Shown here in pieces: positions 8,513 to 19,235 of a stretch of 64,000 nucleotides of DNA. Made by a program: the position numbers and the translations under genes. The stretch lies in assembly GCF_031882575.1 (NCBI RefSeq), contig NZ_CP134772.1, positions 11,001 through 75,000 on the forward strand. The letters are read 5' to 3'. Numbering within the stretch: the stretch's first letter is position 1; every line of letters begins with the position of its first letter. The notes beneath the pieces were generated by a model, which saw nothing but the letters and a program-made list of their open reading frames with translations, had not been told where the DNA came from and ran no database searches. Source of the DNA: Pseudomonas sp. VD-NE ins (GTDB lineage: Bacteria > Pseudomonadota > Gammaproteobacteria > Pseudomonadales > Pseudomonadaceae).

Positions 8513-9466
8513 ATGTCTGTGTTCACTCCCCTGGCTCGGCCCGAGCTGGAAACCTTTCTCGCCCCTTACGGGCTTGGCCGTCTGCTTGATTTCCAGGGGA
8601 TCGCCGCCGGCAGCGAAAACACCAACTTCTTTATCAGCCTGGAGCAGGGCGAGTTCGTCCTGACCCTGGTCGAGCGCGGCCCGGTGCAGGAGATGCCGTT
8701 CTTCATCGACCTGCTCGACGTGCTCCACGAAGCCGACTTGCCGGTGCCGTACGCGTTGCGCACCACTGACGGCGTGGCATTGCGTGAGCTGAAAGGTAAG
8801 CCGGCGCTGCTGCAACCGCGTCTGTCGGGCAAGCACATCAAGGTCGCCAATGCTCAGCATTGCGCGCAGGTCGGCGAGTTGCAGGCGCATCTGCACCTGG
8901 CGACTCAGGGCGAGCGCATGATCAAGCGCAAGACCGACCGTGGCCTGGACTGGATGCTGGAGGAGGGCACGGAGTTTCTTTCGCACTTGAGCGATGAGCC
9001 GCGTGCCTTGCTGCAAAAAGCGTTGGCTGAAATCACCGAGCGTAAAGACAAGATTCTTGCGCTGCCTCGGGCGAACATTCATGCCGACCTGTTTCGCGAT
9101 AACGCGATGTTCGAAGGTACGCACCTGACCGGGTTGATCGACTTCTACAACGCCTGCTCGGGGCCGATGCTGTATGACGTGGCGATTGCCTTGAACGACT
9201 GGTGTTCGGACGAGGACGGTCTGATTGATGGCCCGCGTGCTCGCGCATTCCTTGGCGCTTATGCGGCGCTGCGACCATTCACGGCGGCGGAGGCTGAGTT
9301 GTGGCCGACCATGCTGCGTGTGGCCTGTGTGCGGTTCTGGCTGTCGCGATTGATCGCGGCGGAGCAGTTTGCCGGGCAGGACGTGTTGATTCACGATCCA
9401 AAAGAGTTTGAGCAGCGTTTGGCGCAGCGGCAGCAGGTACACACACCGCTACCTTTCGCCCTTTAA
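8513..9466 (+). CDS. thrB: homoserine kinase, APH-fold ThrB
   Basis: The 317-residue protein phosphorylates homoserine on the threonine pathway. It belongs to the aminoglycoside-phosphotransferase-like ThrB type of pseudomonads, not the GHMP kinase ThrB of E. coli. Visible motifs are the N-terminal ATP loop (GSENTNFFISL, about residues 33-43), the catalytic loop NIHADLFRDNAMF (about 186-198) and the metal-binding GLIDFYNAC (about 204-212). Length is normal. A strong bidirectional terminator follows it, shared with convergent znuA. Confidence 0.95.
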   Translation: MSVFTPLARPELETFLAPYGLGRLLDFQGIAAGSENTNFFISLEQGEFVLTLVERGPVQEMPFFIDLLDVLHEADLPVPYALRTTDGVALRELKGKPALLQPRLSGKHIKVANAQHCAQVGELQAHLHLATQGERMIKRKTDRGLDWMLEEGTEFLSHLSDEPRALLQKALAEITERKDKILALPRANIHADLFRDNAMFEGTHLTGLIDFYNACSGPMLYDVAIALNDWCSDEDGLIDGPRARAFLGAYAALRPFTAAEAELWPTMLRVACVRFWLSRLIAAEQFAGQDVLIHDPKEFEQRLAQRQQVHTPLPFAL

Positions 9467-9471
9467 GATCA

Positions 9472-9514
9472 AAAGATCGTCCGAACGCGGCCCGAGCCTT
9501 CGGACGATCTTTTT
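9472..9514. terminator. bidirectional terminator between thrB and znuA
   Basis: A perfect stem AAAGATCGTCCGAA / TTCGGACGATCTTT (14 bp) is flanked by A and T runs on both sides. It can terminate thrB from the left and znuA from the right. Confidence 0.92.
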
Positions 9515-9522
9515 CTATTGGG

Positions 9523-10443
9523 TTACAGAGACTCCAGGCACCCGGCCAAATCATTGCCCAACTTTTCCAACACCTGCTCATAGCCCTGAGCCGTCGCCGG
9601 GGTGTACCCGCCCAACGCATCCAGCTCAGCCAGCTTCACCGGCAGGCCAGCCACAAGGGTTTCGGCCAAACGCGGACGCAACGGCGGTTCGCTGAACACA
9701 CAAGTCTTGCCCACTTCCTGCAAGCGCTTGCGCATCGCCGCGACATGTTGCGCGCCCGGCTGCACTTCGGCGGCCACGCTGAACACACCGGCATGCTTCA
9801 GGCCATAAGCTTCTTCAAAGTAATCAAACGCCTCGTGGAAGACGAAGTACGGCTTGCCTTCAACACTGGCCAGACGCTTCTTCAAACGCTGATCCAGCGC
9901 GTCCAGACGCTCGTCGAATGCTTTGGCATTGCTCTGATAACGCTCGGCGTTAGCCGGGTCGGCGGCGCTGAGATCTGCGGCCATCTTGTCGGCAATCACC
10001 CGAGCATTGACCGGCGATAGCCACAAATGCGCATCCAGCGTGCCCGGGCGGTGATCGTGATCATGCTCGTCGGCCTCTTCCGCGTGGGAGTGGCTGTCTT
10101 CAGCGAACCGCCGCAGTTTCATCCCCGGCAGATCCTGCACGGCGACGCTCGGCAGCGTACGACCATTCAGCACACGGGGCAGGAAACCTTCCATGTCCGG
10201 GCCGATCCAGTAGAGCAGATCGACCGATTGCACCTTCCGTACGTCGGATGGCCGCAGCGCGTAATTGTGCGGCGAGGCGCCCGGCGGCAGCAGCACTTCG
10301 GGAATCGCCACGCCGTCCTGCACGGCCGCTGCAATCAGCTGCAACGGCTTGATGCTGGTGAGGACTTTGACCTCGGCCTGAGCCGAACCGATCAGCAGAA
10401 AACTGGCGACAAAAGCCACAAAAACAGAAAAAAGTCGGGACAC
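9523..10443 (-). CDS. znuA: zinc ABC transporter periplasmic binding protein ZnuA
   Basis: The 306-residue high-affinity zinc-binding protein has a signal peptide of about 23 residues ending SAQA. It carries the cluster A-1 signature LTSIKPLQLIAAAV and LPPGASPHNYALRPSD (Zn-ligand His). A His/Asp-rich flexible loop (HSHAEEADEHDHDH, about residues 117-130) is typical of ZnuA. Further ligands lie in DAHLWLSP and VFHEAFDYF. I prefer the GTG at 10443 (MSRLFSVF) because GAGTGG lies just upstream; a GTG at 10452 would add three residues. It is divergent from zur-znuCB, and a candidate Zur site lies between. Confidence 0.95.
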   Translation of the reverse strand: MSRLFSVFVAFVASFLLIGSAQAEVKVLTSIKPLQLIAAAVQDGVAIPEVLLPPGASPHNYALRPSDVRKVQSVDLLYWIGPDMEGFLPRVLNGRTLPSVAVQDLPGMKLRRFAEDSHSHAEEADEHDHDHRPGTLDAHLWLSPVNARVIADKMAADLSAADPANAERYQSNAKAFDERLDALDQRLKKRLASVEGKPYFVFHEAFDYFEEAYGLKHAGVFSVAAEVQPGAQHVAAMRKRLQEVGKTCVFSEPPLRPRLAETLVAGLPVKLAELDALGGYTPATAQGYEQVLEKLGNDLAGCLESL

Positions 10444-10468
10444 GATGACCACTCAAGGAGGCGAGAAC

Positions 10469-10484
10469 GGGTAACATAATAACG
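10469..10484. promoter_or_regulatory. candidate Zur operator between znuA and zur
   Basis: The AT-rich imperfect dyad GTAACATAATAAC (10471-10483) resembles the GTTAT-N3-ATAAC core of gammaproteobacterial Zur sites. It lies about 30 nt from each divergent start codon, placed to repress both znuA and zur-znuCB. The call rests on similarity and position only. Confidence 0.5.
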
Positions 10485-10509
10485 TCTCTATCAAAACTCG
10501 TCGCCGCCC

Positions 10510-10991
10510 ATGCCTATTACACCGATTGCCAGCCGTCCCCACGACCACTCTCATTGCGTGCACAGCGCTTTGTCCGAGGCCGATACCTTGTGCGCCCAAA
10601 AAGGCTTGCGCCTGACCGCGTTGCGCCGCCGGGTGCTGGAATTGGTGTGGCAGAGCCACAAGCCGCTGGGCGCCTACGACATTCTTGCCGTGTTGAGCGA
10701 GCAGGACGGCCGCCGCGCCGCGCCGCCGACCGTGTACCGTGCGCTGGATTTCCTCTTGGAAAACGGCCTGGTACACCGCATCTCCTCGCTGAACGCCTTC
10801 GTTGGCTGCGTACACCCGGAACATGCGCATCAGGGCCAGTTCCTGATTTGCCGCGATTGCCACGCCGCCATCGAACTTGAACAAAAAGTGATCAGCGACG
10901 CGATCATCAATAGCGCCAAAGACGTTGGTTTCATCGTCGAAGCGCAGACCGTCGAAGTCGTCGGCCTGTGCTCCGGTTGCCAGGGGGCTTG

Positions 10992-10992
<1 letters not shown>
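10510..10992 (+). CDS. zur: zinc uptake regulator Zur (Fur family)
   Basis: The 160-residue repressor of zinc import genes has a Fur-type winged helix with the recognition segment [20 protein letters not shown] (about residues 74-93). The zinc-binding C-terminal domain has the Cys pairs CRDC and CSGC that hold the structural Zn. The N-terminus is His-rich (HDHSHCVH). It is divergent from znuA, and its TGA overlaps the ATG of znuC (TGATG). The regulator is therefore co-expressed with the transporter and probably autoregulated through the intergenic operator. Confidence 0.95.
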
Positions 10993-11769
<777 letters not shown>

Positions 11770-11777
<8 letters not shown>

Positions 11778-12558
11778 TTTTCTGTTGTATGCCCTGCTTG
11801 CAGGTCTGGCGTTGGCGATCGTTGCAGGTCCGCTGGGTTCGTTCGTGGTCTGGCGGCGCATGGCGTACTTCGGCGACACCTTGTCCCACGCGGCGCTGCT
11901 CGGCGTGGCGCTGGGCTTTCTGCTGGATGTCAGCCCGACGGTCGCGGTCACAGTAGGCTGTCTGTTGCTGGCAGTGCTGCTGGTCACGCTGCAACAGCGC
12001 CAACCGCTGGCGTCCGACACGCTGTTGGGAATTCTCGCACCGAGCACGCTCTCTCTCGGCCTGGTAGTACTAAGCTTCATGCATGAAGTGCGGATCGACC
12101 TGATGGCCTATCTGTTCGGCGACTTGCTGGCCATCAGCCCGACCGACCTGGCGTGGATCCTCGGCGGCAGCGCGGCGGTGCTGGTGTTGCTGGTGACGCT
12201 GTGGCGGCCGTTGCTGGCGATTACCGTGCACGAAGAGCTGGCCAGGGTTGAAGGCCTGCCCGTCGCGGGCCTGCGCATGGCGCTGATGTTGTTGATTGCG
12301 GTGGTGATCGCGGTGGCGATGAAAATCGTCGGTGTGTTGCTGATTACGTCGTTGTTGATCATCCCGGCGGCTGCGGCACAGCGTCACGCCCGTTCGCCGG
12401 AGCAGATGGCACTGGGCGCGAGCCTGCTGGGCATGCTCGCCGTGTGTGGCGGGCTGGCGTTGTCGTGGTTCAAGGACACCCCGGCGGGGCCGTCAATCGT
12501 TGTGACGGCGGCCGCACTGTTTCTGCTGAGTTTTGTTCTGCCCCGTCGTGGGGTGTAG
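11770..12558 (+). CDS. znuB: zinc ABC transporter permease ZnuB
   Basis: The 262-residue ABC-3 family inner-membrane permease has about eight hydrophobic spans and the conserved [26 protein letters not shown] segment early on, spanning the family's conserved cytoplasmic loop. The ATG at 11770 overlaps the end of znuC by 8 nt, indicating translational coupling in zur-znuC-znuB. It forms the channel for zinc delivered by ZnuA. Confidence 0.96.
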
Positions 12559-12595
12559 ACTTGGCCGCTTTTTGCGCAAATAGAGAGTCGCAGGA

Positions 12596-13309
12596 ATGAA
12601 GCCGTTCGCCTCCCGTTATCTGCTCCTTGTCGCATTTTCAGTGCTGCTGGGCGCCTGCCAAAGCACGCCGCCGGTGGCCGAAGTCCCCGATGCGCGGGCT
12701 ACGGCCATCGCACAGCTGGAGCAAAGCCTGGCCAGCAGCGAACTGGCCACTGCCGAAGACCAGTTGGCCGCTTTGCAGAAAGAAACCCCCAACGATCAAT
12801 CCCTTGAGCAATACCAGCGGCAGCTGGCCGAAGCGTATCTGCGCCGCAGCCAGATCGTGCTGCAGAAGGGTGATGTGAATGCCGCCGCCACAGCGTTGAG
12901 CCGTGCCCGCGCATTGATGCCGAAGGCGCCGGCGCTGACCGGTGGCGTGAATGGCGCCATTACTGAAGCGCGCAAGGCTGAGCTGGAAAAGGCTGAAGCC
13001 GCGCTGCTGGCCGCCGAAGCCAAGCCGAAAGCCAAGGTGATCGATCCCACCGCCGAGAGCACCACGGTGGCGCTGAATATCACCGATAGCCGCAAACTTC
13101 GCCGCCAACTCGATGCGATCGCCGCTGATGTGGTGAATTATGAGTGTGGGGTGACGATTCAGGCACCGCGCACCGATGACTATCCGTGGCTGGCGACTCT
13201 GCTGACCAAGCGGGTGAAGAAGTTGAACCCGGATTTTGATCTGAAGATCGTGAAACAGACCGTGCGCACAGTGCGGGCGCAGATGGTTCTGAGCCCGCGT
13301 AAACCCTAA
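12596..13309 (+). CDS. putative outer-membrane lipoprotein with TPR-like helices
   Basis: The 237-residue protein has a lipoprotein signal peptide with lipobox LGAC (Cys about residue 21). An Ala/Glu/Gln-rich helical region (about 30-140) looks like tetratricopeptide-type helix pairs (AEAYLRRSQIVLQKGDVNAAATALSRARAL). A mixed C-terminal domain follows (about 160-237). No known enzymatic motif is visible. It starts 37 nt after znuB and may be read through from it. Conserved in pseudomonads by my recollection; function unknown. Confidence 0.8.
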   Translation: MKPFASRYLLLVAFSVLLGACQSTPPVAEVPDARATAIAQLEQSLASSELATAEDQLAALQKETPNDQSLEQYQRQLAEAYLRRSQIVLQKGDVNAAATALSRARALMPKAPALTGGVNGAITEARKAELEKAEAALLAAEAKPKAKVIDPTAESTTVALNITDSRKLRRQLDAIAADVVNYECGVTIQAPRTDDYPWLATLLTKRVKKLNPDFDLKIVKQTVRTVRAQMVLSPRKP

Positions 13310-13313
13310 GAAG

Positions 13314-13408
13314 CTTCGCGAGCAGGCTCGCTCCCACAGGGATCTCCAGAGAACACAAAATTCGTGTTTATAGGAGAACCCTTGTGGGAGCGAGCCTGCT
13401 CGCGAAAG
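13314..13408. repeat. REPIN: inverted pair of REP palindromes
   Basis: Two REP copies of the type GTGGGAGCGAGCCTGCTCGCGAA face each other (13314-13344 and 13379-13408), separated by about 35 nt. This is the usual form of an RAYT-mobilised REPIN in fluorescent pseudomonads. It sits between the converging lipoprotein gene and katE. Confidence 0.88.
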
Positions 13409-13431
13409 CGGTCTTTCTATTCCCGAAGATC

Positions 13432-15570
13432 TTAAGCCGGAATGGCTTTGGCCTTAGGCTCCCGCTCCCAAACCCGATGCTGCCCGATCGCCGCAAAGAA
13501 CGGCTTGGTCAACGCCGGTACATCCTTGCCTTGCAACAACCCGGCATCCGCTTCCAGTTTCAGCAGATCCTGCAATTGCTTCGCATCACCCTGCAACGCA
13601 ATCGCCTTCAAATGCTTGTACGCCTCCAGCAGGTAATGCAATGCCACGCCGTCACCGCTCAACGCCTTGACCGACGCCGCGCCACCCGGCACGAACACCG
13701 CGTCAAAAATCACCGACGGCATGCCTTCCATCGAAGCATCCACTGGCAACATTTTGCCGTCAGCGGTCTTCACCGGCGCTGAAGTCGGGCCGAGCAACTT
13801 GGCATGCGCACCCTCAGCGGCCAATGCCTTCTTCATTGCATCAATCGCCGCACCATCGACGCCGTTGGCAGCAAGAATCGCCACTTTTCGGGTTTTGATG
13901 TTTTCTGGCAGCAAATTGGCCTGACTCAATGACGGCGAGTGATCGAAAGACACCTTGCGCGCATCCACCGTGCCTTTGGTAGGCGCAGGCAGCCCCAGAT
14001 TAGCCGCCACGCGCTTGGCCAGTTCCAGATCAATGTTGGCGAGAATCTCGTTCACCTCCCGAGCACGGATGAACTCACGCTCAACCTTGCCCAGCTCGAA
14101 GCTGTAAGCGGCAATGATGTGCTCCTTCTCGTGATCGCTCATGCTGTTGAAGAACAACGTCGCCTGGGAGAAGTGATCGCTGAACGACTCGCTGCGCTGA
14201 CGAATCTTGTTGGCATCGATTCGTTCTGGATAACTCTCGAAACCACCGTCCTGCGCGGCGGGCGGGGTTTCTTTCGGCCAGCCACCATCAATCGAGTTCG
14301 GCTCGTAAGACGCGCGACCCTTGTCGATCACCGTGCGGTGCTGCGCATCACGCTGACCATTGTGGAATGGTGCCACTGGCCGGTTGATCGGCAACTCATG
14401 AAAGTTCGGCCCACCGAGTCGGCTGATTTGCGTATCGGTGTAGGAAAACAGCCGACCTTGCAGCAGCGGGTCGTTGGAGAAGTCGATGCCCGGCACGATG
14501 TGGCCAGGGCAGAACGCGACCTGCTCGGTCTCGGCGAAGAAGTTGTCCGGGTTACGGTTCAGCGTCATCTTGCCCAGCGGCGTGATCGGCACGATTTCTT
14601 CGGGAATCAGCTTGGTCGGGTCGAGGATATCGAAATCGAAGTCGTGCTCGTTTTCCTCCTCGATGATCTGTACACCCAGCTCCCATTCCGGATAGTCGCC
14701 CATCTCGATCGCTTCCCAAAGGTCGCGACGGTGGTAGTCGGTGTCTTTACCGGCGAGCTTCTGCGCCTCGTCCCAGACCAGCGAGCAAGTACCGGCAGTA
14801 GGGCGCCAGTGGAATTTGACGAAGCGCGATTTACCCTCGGCGTTAATCAGCCGGAAGGTGTGCACGCCGAAGCCCTGCATGCTGCGCAGGCTTTTCGGGA
14901 TCGCCCGGTCGGACATCGCCCAGATGACCATGTGCGCCGATTCCGGCACCAGCGAAACGAAATCCCAGAACGTATCGTGGGCGGAGCCGCCAGTCGGGAT
15001 TTCATTGTGCGGCTCAGGTTTTACCGCGTGAACGAAGTCGGGAAACTTGATCGCATCCTGAATGAAAAACACCGGCATGTTATTGCCGACCAGGTCGAAG
15101 TTGCCTTCATCGGTGAAGAATTTCACCGCGAAACCACGCACGTCGCGCACGGTGTCGCCGGAACCACGCGGGCCCTGCACCGTGGAAAAGCGCACGAACA
15201 CGGGCGTCTTTTTCCCCGGATCCTGTAGGAAACCCGCCTTGGTCAGCTCCGAATGGTTCTCGTAGGCCTGAAAGAAACCATGCGCGCCGGTGCCGCGTGC
15301 GTGGACGATGCGTTCCGGGATCCGCTCATGGTCAAAATGCGTGATTTTTTCACGCATGATGAAGTCTTCGAGCAACGACGGTCCGCGCGGGCCGGCCTTA
15401 AGGGTGTTCTGGTTGTCGGCGATCTTCACGCCTTGGTTCGTTCGCAGGGCCTGGCCGGTGGCGTCGGAGCGAAACTTTTCCAGGCTATCGAGTTTGGCGT
15501 TGGTGTTGGCGCGATCCGGGGTATCGGTTCCGGCCATCTGGCTTTTGTCGGACGTAGGCTTCTTGCTCAT
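13432..15570 (-). CDS. katE: catalase HPII (large-subunit, clade 2)
   Basis: The 712-residue monofunctional haem catalase decomposes hydrogen peroxide. It has the catalytic His region [16 protein letters not shown] (about residues 80-95), the Asn in [12 protein letters not shown] and the proximal Tyr region [26 protein letters not shown]. After the core (about 560 residues) comes the extra C-terminal flavodoxin/GATase-like domain ([21 protein letters not shown]) found only in large catalases. I chose the ATG at 15570 ([11 protein letters not shown]), which has GAGGAG about 10 nt upstream; an upstream start would add 27 unconserved residues. Confidence 0.96.
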   Translation of the reverse strand: MSKKPTSDKSQMAGTDTPDRANTNAKLDSLEKFRSDATGQALRTNQGVKIADNQNTLKAGPRGPSLLEDFIMREKITHFDHERIPERIVHARGTGAHGFFQAYENHSELTKAGFLQDPGKKTPVFVRFSTVQGPRGSGDTVRDVRGFAVKFFTDEGNFDLVGNNMPVFFIQDAIKFPDFVHAVKPEPHNEIPTGGSAHDTFWDFVSLVPESAHMVIWAMSDRAIPKSLRSMQGFGVHTFRLINAEGKSRFVKFHWRPTAGTCSLVWDEAQKLAGKDTDYHRRDLWEAIEMGDYPEWELGVQIIEEENEHDFDFDILDPTKLIPEEIVPITPLGKMTLNRNPDNFFAETEQVAFCPGHIVPGIDFSNDPLLQGRLFSYTDTQISRLGGPNFHELPINRPVAPFHNGQRDAQHRTVIDKGRASYEPNSIDGGWPKETPPAAQDGGFESYPERIDANKIRQRSESFSDHFSQATLFFNSMSDHEKEHIIAAYSFELGKVEREFIRAREVNEILANIDLELAKRVAANLGLPAPTKGTVDARKVSFDHSPSLSQANLLPENIKTRKVAILAANGVDGAAIDAMKKALAAEGAHAKLLGPTSAPVKTADGKMLPVDASMEGMPSVIFDAVFVPGGAASVKALSGDGVALHYLLEAYKHLKAIALQGDAKQLQDLLKLEADAGLLQGKDVPALTKPFFAAIGQHRVWEREPKAKAIPA

Positions 15571-15833
15571 CAGTCGTAAACTCCTCGGTTGACCCCGTGG
15601 TTTGCCGGGGACTCTTGAGTGGTTCCCGGGCACGGCACCCAGGGTTTTCAAGTCGCTTACTTAGTGACTGATGGGCTGCTTTGGACGTTCCTTTTTTATG
15701 ACCTTTGATCTTGTTATTGCCAAATCGAAGGTTAATTGCGAAATAAATGCTAAGAACCTCTATACGGACAGGCTAAAATGCGCGCCCGGCTAACCGCTGA
15801 TCCTTTTCTAACGCGCCCCACAAGGTTCGCTAC

Positions 15834-16841
15834 GTGATCGAGTTTCAAAACGTCCACAAGACTTACCGCGTCGCCGGTAAGGACATTCCCGCGCTGCACC
15901 CGACCAGTCTCTCCATCGAGAATGGGCAGGTGTTCGGCCTGATCGGCCATTCCGGTGCGGGCAAAAGCACCCTGCTGCGTCTGATCAATCGCCTGGAAGA
16001 CTCCAGTGGCGGCAAGATCTTCGTCGACGGCGAAGAAGTCACCGCGCTGGACGCCAACGGCCTGCGCCGTTTCCGTCAGCAAGTCGGGATGATCTTCCAG
16101 CACTTCAACCTGCTCGCCTCCAAGACCGTGGCCGACAACGTTGCGTTGCCGTTGACCCTGGCCGGCGAACTGTCGGGCAGCGAGATCGACCAGCGTGTCG
16201 CCGAGTTGCTGGCGCGGGTCGGTCTGTCCGACCACGCCAAGAAGTACCCGGCGCAATTGTCCGGCGGTCAGAAACAGCGCGTCGGCATCGCCCGCGCCCT
16301 GGCGACCAAGCCAAAAATTCTGCTGTGCGACGAGGCCACCAGTGCCCTCGACCCGCAGACTACCGCGTCGGTCCTGCAGTTGCTGGCCGAGATCAACCGC
16401 GAACTGAAACTGACCATCGTCCTGATCACCCACGAGATGGATGTCATCCGTCGCGTATGCGATCAAGTCGCGGTGATGGACGCTGGCGTGATCGTCGAGC
16501 AAGGTTCGGTGGCCGATGTGTTCCTGCATCCCAAGCACCCGACCACCAAGCGTTTCGTTCAGGAAAGCGAGCAGATCGACGAGAGCGAGCAGCGTGATGA
16601 CTTCGCTCACGTGCCGGGCCGCATCGTGCGTCTGACCTTCCAGGGCGAAGCGACCTACGCGCCGTTGCTTGGCACCGTCGCCCGGGAAACCGGCGTCGAC
16701 TACAGCATCCTTGCCGGTCGTATCGACCGCATCAAAGACATTCCGTACGGGCAATTGACCCTCGCCGTCACCGGTGGCGACATGGAAGCGGCGTTCGCCC
16801 GCTTCACCGCCGCTGACGTTCACATGGAGGTATTGCGCTAA
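15834..16841 (+). CDS. metN: methionine ABC transporter ATPase MetN
   Basis: The 335-residue protein has Walker [10 protein letters not shown] (about residues 38-46), signature LSGGQKQRV, Walker [13 protein letters not shown] and H-loop THEMD. After about residue 260 the C-terminal NIL (ACT-like) regulatory domain senses intracellular methionine. The start is GTG (15834) with AAGG about 9 nt upstream. It imports D- and L-methionine with MetI and MetQ. Its last base is the first base of metI. It is divergent from katE; a possible -10 (TAAAAT) lies near 15773. Confidence 0.96.
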   Translation: MIEFQNVHKTYRVAGKDIPALHPTSLSIENGQVFGLIGHSGAGKSTLLRLINRLEDSSGGKIFVDGEEVTALDANGLRRFRQQVGMIFQHFNLLASKTVADNVALPLTLAGELSGSEIDQRVAELLARVGLSDHAKKYPAQLSGGQKQRVGIARALATKPKILLCDEATSALDPQTTASVLQLLAEINRELKLTIVLITHEMDVIRRVCDQVAVMDAGVIVEQGSVADVFLHPKHPTTKRFVQESEQIDESEQRDDFAHVPGRIVRLTFQGEATYAPLLGTVARETGVDYSILAGRIDRIKDIPYGQLTLAVTGGDMEAAFARFTAADVHMEVLR

Positions 16842-17515
16842 TGGAAGACCTGATCAGTTTCTTCACCAATATCGACTGGTACGAAATCTGGCTGGCCACC
16901 GGCGACACCATGCTGATGCTCGGCGGGTCGCTGCTGTTCACCGTGCTGCTCGGCCTGCCGCTGGGCGTGTTGCTGTTCCTCTGCAGCCCGCGTCAGTTGC
17001 TGGAAAACCGTGGCCTCTACGCATTCATGTCGCTGGCGGTGAACATCCTGCGTTCGCTGCCGTTCATTATTCTGTTGATCGTGATGATCCCGTTCACCGT
17101 GCTGATCACCGGCACGTCGCTGGGCGTGGCCGGTGCGATTCCGCCGTTGGTAGTCGGTGCCACACCGTTCTTCGCGCGTCTGGTGGAAACCGCGCTGCGT
17201 GAAGTCGATCGCGGCATCATCGAAGCGACCCAGTCGATGGGCGCGACCACGCGGCAGATCATCATGAACGCCTTGCTGCCGGAAGCCCGTCCGGGCATCT
17301 TCGCGGCGATTACGGTGACGGCGATTACACTGGTGTCCTACACGGCGATGGCCGGTGTGGTCGGTGCCGGTGGTCTGGGCGACCTGGCGATCCGTTTCGG
17401 CTATCAGCGTTTCCAGACTGACGTGATGATCGTCACCGTGGTGTTGCTGTTGATTCTGGTGCAAGTGCTGCAGATGGTCGGTGACCGTTTGGTTGTGCAT
17501 TTCTCGCGCAAATAA
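16841..17515 (+). CDS. metI: methionine ABC transporter permease MetI
   Basis: The 224-residue inner-membrane permease has five predicted spans and the binding-protein-dependent transport EAA motif region (EATQSMGATTRQIIMNALLPEARPG, about residues 128-152) that contacts MetN. The start codon overlaps the metN stop. The metQ gene follows after 79 nt. Confidence 0.96.
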   Translation: MEDLISFFTNIDWYEIWLATGDTMLMLGGSLLFTVLLGLPLGVLLFLCSPRQLLENRGLYAFMSLAVNILRSLPFIILLIVMIPFTVLITGTSLGVAGAIPPLVVGATPFFARLVETALREVDRGIIEATQSMGATTRQIIMNALLPEARPGIFAAITVTAITLVSYTAMAGVVGAGGLGDLAIRFGYQRFQTDVMIVTVVLLLILVQVLQMVGDRLVVHFSRK

Positions 17516-17594
17516 ATCCGGTTTTGTAATCAAGAGATGAGCCGGCCATTCGCTGGCAGGCGCCAGACGGGCGCTTTGAAAAGGAGTTAGCTGA

Positions 17595-18365
17595 ATGAAA
17601 AAACTGATCGCTGCTTTTGCTGCTGTTGCAGCATTCTCGGCCCACGCCGAAACCCTGACCGTTGCCGCCACCCCGGTGCCGCACGCAGAAATCCTCGAGT
17701 TCGTGAAACCGGCGCTGGCCAAAGAAGGCGTGGAGCTGAAGGTCAAGGTCTTCACCGACTACATTCAGCCGAACGTACAGGTCGCGGAAAAGCGTCTGGA
17801 CGCCAACTTCTTCCAGCACCAGCCGTATCTGGATGAGTTCAACAAGGCCAAGGGTACTAACCTGGTCGCCGTGACCGGCGTGCACCTGGAGCCACTGGGC
17901 GCCTACTCGAGCAAGATCAAAGATCTGAAAGACCTGCCTGGCGGCGCCAACGTGGTGATCCCGAACGACGCCACCAACGGCGGCCGTGCGCTGTTGTTGC
18001 TGGCCAAGGCTGGCGTGATCACGCTGAAGGATCCGACCAACATCCTGTCGACCGTCAAAGACATCGCGACAAACCCGAAAGACCTGAAAATCCGTGAACT
18101 GGAAGCCGCGACCATCCCGCGTGTGCTCACCCAGGTCGATCTGGCGCTGATCAACACCAACTACGCGCTGGAAGCCAAGCTCGATCCGTCCAAGGATGCG
18201 CTGGTGATCGAAGGCAACGATTCGCCATACGTGAACATCCTTGTGTCCCGTGCGGACAACAAGGACAGCGATGCGATGAAGAAACTGGCTGCAGCCCTGC
18301 ACAGCCCGGAAGTGAAGCAATTCATTACCGAGAAGTACAAAGGCGCGGTATTGCCGGCGTTCTGA
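17595..18365 (+). CDS. metQ: methionine-binding periplasmic protein MetQ (NlpA family)
   Basis: The 256-residue substrate-binding protein has a signal peptide of about 18 residues ending SAHA. It has no lipobox cysteine, so it is predicted to be soluble in the periplasm, unlike E. coli MetQ. Family motifs include TVAATPVPHAEIL, FTDYIQPN and LDANFFQHQPYL. A strong ribosome site (AAAGGAG) precedes the ATG. Only 12 nt after its stop an IS3-family element begins, so its original terminator now lies 1.3 kb away at 19699-19730. Confidence 0.96.
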   Translation: MKKLIAAFAAVAAFSAHAETLTVAATPVPHAEILEFVKPALAKEGVELKVKVFTDYIQPNVQVAEKRLDANFFQHQPYLDEFNKAKGTNLVAVTGVHLEPLGAYSSKIKDLKDLPGGANVVIPNDATNGGRALLLLAKAGVITLKDPTNILSTVKDIATNPKDLKIRELEAATIPRVLTQVDLALINTNYALEAKLDPSKDALVIEGNDSPYVNILVSRADNKDSDAMKKLAAALHSPEVKQFITEKYKGAVLPAF

Positions 18366-18414
18366 TTTGGAGGGCTGTGTCTAGTCCTGAAATAGGTTTA
18401 CACCTGTTTCAGCC

Positions 18415-19212
18415 TCAAAACGCCCGATGCACCGCATCGGGCGTTTTGTATTTCAGCGACAGATGAGGCCGCTCGTTGTTATAGATCTGCACCGACTCGT
18501 CCACCATCCGGATGGCCTCTGCAAAATTTTTGGGACGATGCAGCAATAACTCGTTTTTCAAAATCCCGTTCACACGCTCAGCCAACGCGTTTTGGTAGCA
18601 GTCGTAGCCATCGGTCATTGAGCAGGTGATGCCGTATTTGGCATGCAGCCGCTGATAAAGCTCGGAGCAGTATTGGACGCCTCTATCCGAGTGATGCACC
18701 AAACATTGCTTCGTTGTCCGCTGCTTGAGGGCTTTGTTGAACGCCTGGATCACCGATTCGGTGTGCAAGCTTTCATGGACATGGTGCCCCACGATTTTTC
18801 GGGAGTACGCATCGGTGATCAAACTCAGATAAGCCACACCCGTTTGCGTCGGTAAGTAGGTGATGTCCGCAACCCATACTTGCTCTGGCGCCTTGGCAAC
18901 TACCTGAATCGGCCCATCTTTAAGCAGGTTTGGATGCCGGCGAAAGCGATGATGGCTATCTGTCGTTTTGTGATAGGCCCGTCTGCGGGGAACCAGCTCG
19001 CGCCGATCTCGCAAGATATCGAATAACCGGTCTCGACCGACCTTTACGGACACTTCTGGCTCAGTGTGCATCAGATTGTGAAGTTTTCGGGTGCCAAGGC
19101 GCGGTTGCCTAAGTCGTTTCTCCCTCACGAATCCCATCACTTCCTGGGCATGACGGGCCCGGGCATCACACGCCCGGTTGCGCTTGTAATAAGCCTGACG
19201 GGAAATCCCCAT
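18415..19212 (-). CDS. IS3-family transposase OrfB (DDE integrase domain)
   Basis: The 265-residue open part shown starts at the first ATG; the frame extends upstream to the frameshift site near 19284. The rve-type catalytic core shows WVADITYL (first Asp), HHSDRGVQYCS (second Asp) and ALAERVNGILKNE (Glu), the DDE triad. The N-terminal HTH_21-like part (REKRLRQPRLGTRKLHNLM) is present. It is probably made mainly as an OrfAB fusion by -1 frameshifting, which joins LSISRACQF directly before the ATG. Confidence 0.93.
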   Translation of the reverse strand: MGISRQAYYKRNRACDARARHAQEVMGFVREKRLRQPRLGTRKLHNLMHTEPEVSVKVGRDRLFDILRDRRELVPRRRAYHKTTDSHHRFRRHPNLLKDGPIQVVAKAPEQVWVADITYLPTQTGVAYLSLITDAYSRKIVGHHVHESLHTESVIQAFNKALKQRTTKQCLVHHSDRGVQYCSELYQRLHAKYGITCSMTDGYDCYQNALAERVNGILKNELLLHRPKNFAEAIRMVDESVQIYNNERPHLSLKYKTPDAVHRAF

Positions 19213-19235
19213 GAACTGGCAAGCCCGACTAATGC

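Noticed and set aside
9472..9514. Possible small RNA between thrB and znuA
   Set aside because: The stem is a plain bidirectional terminator with T runs on both sides, and no promoter is visible.
13939..15228. 429-codon open frame opposite katE
   Set aside because: Antisense to the conserved catalase core, with no start signal or family match.
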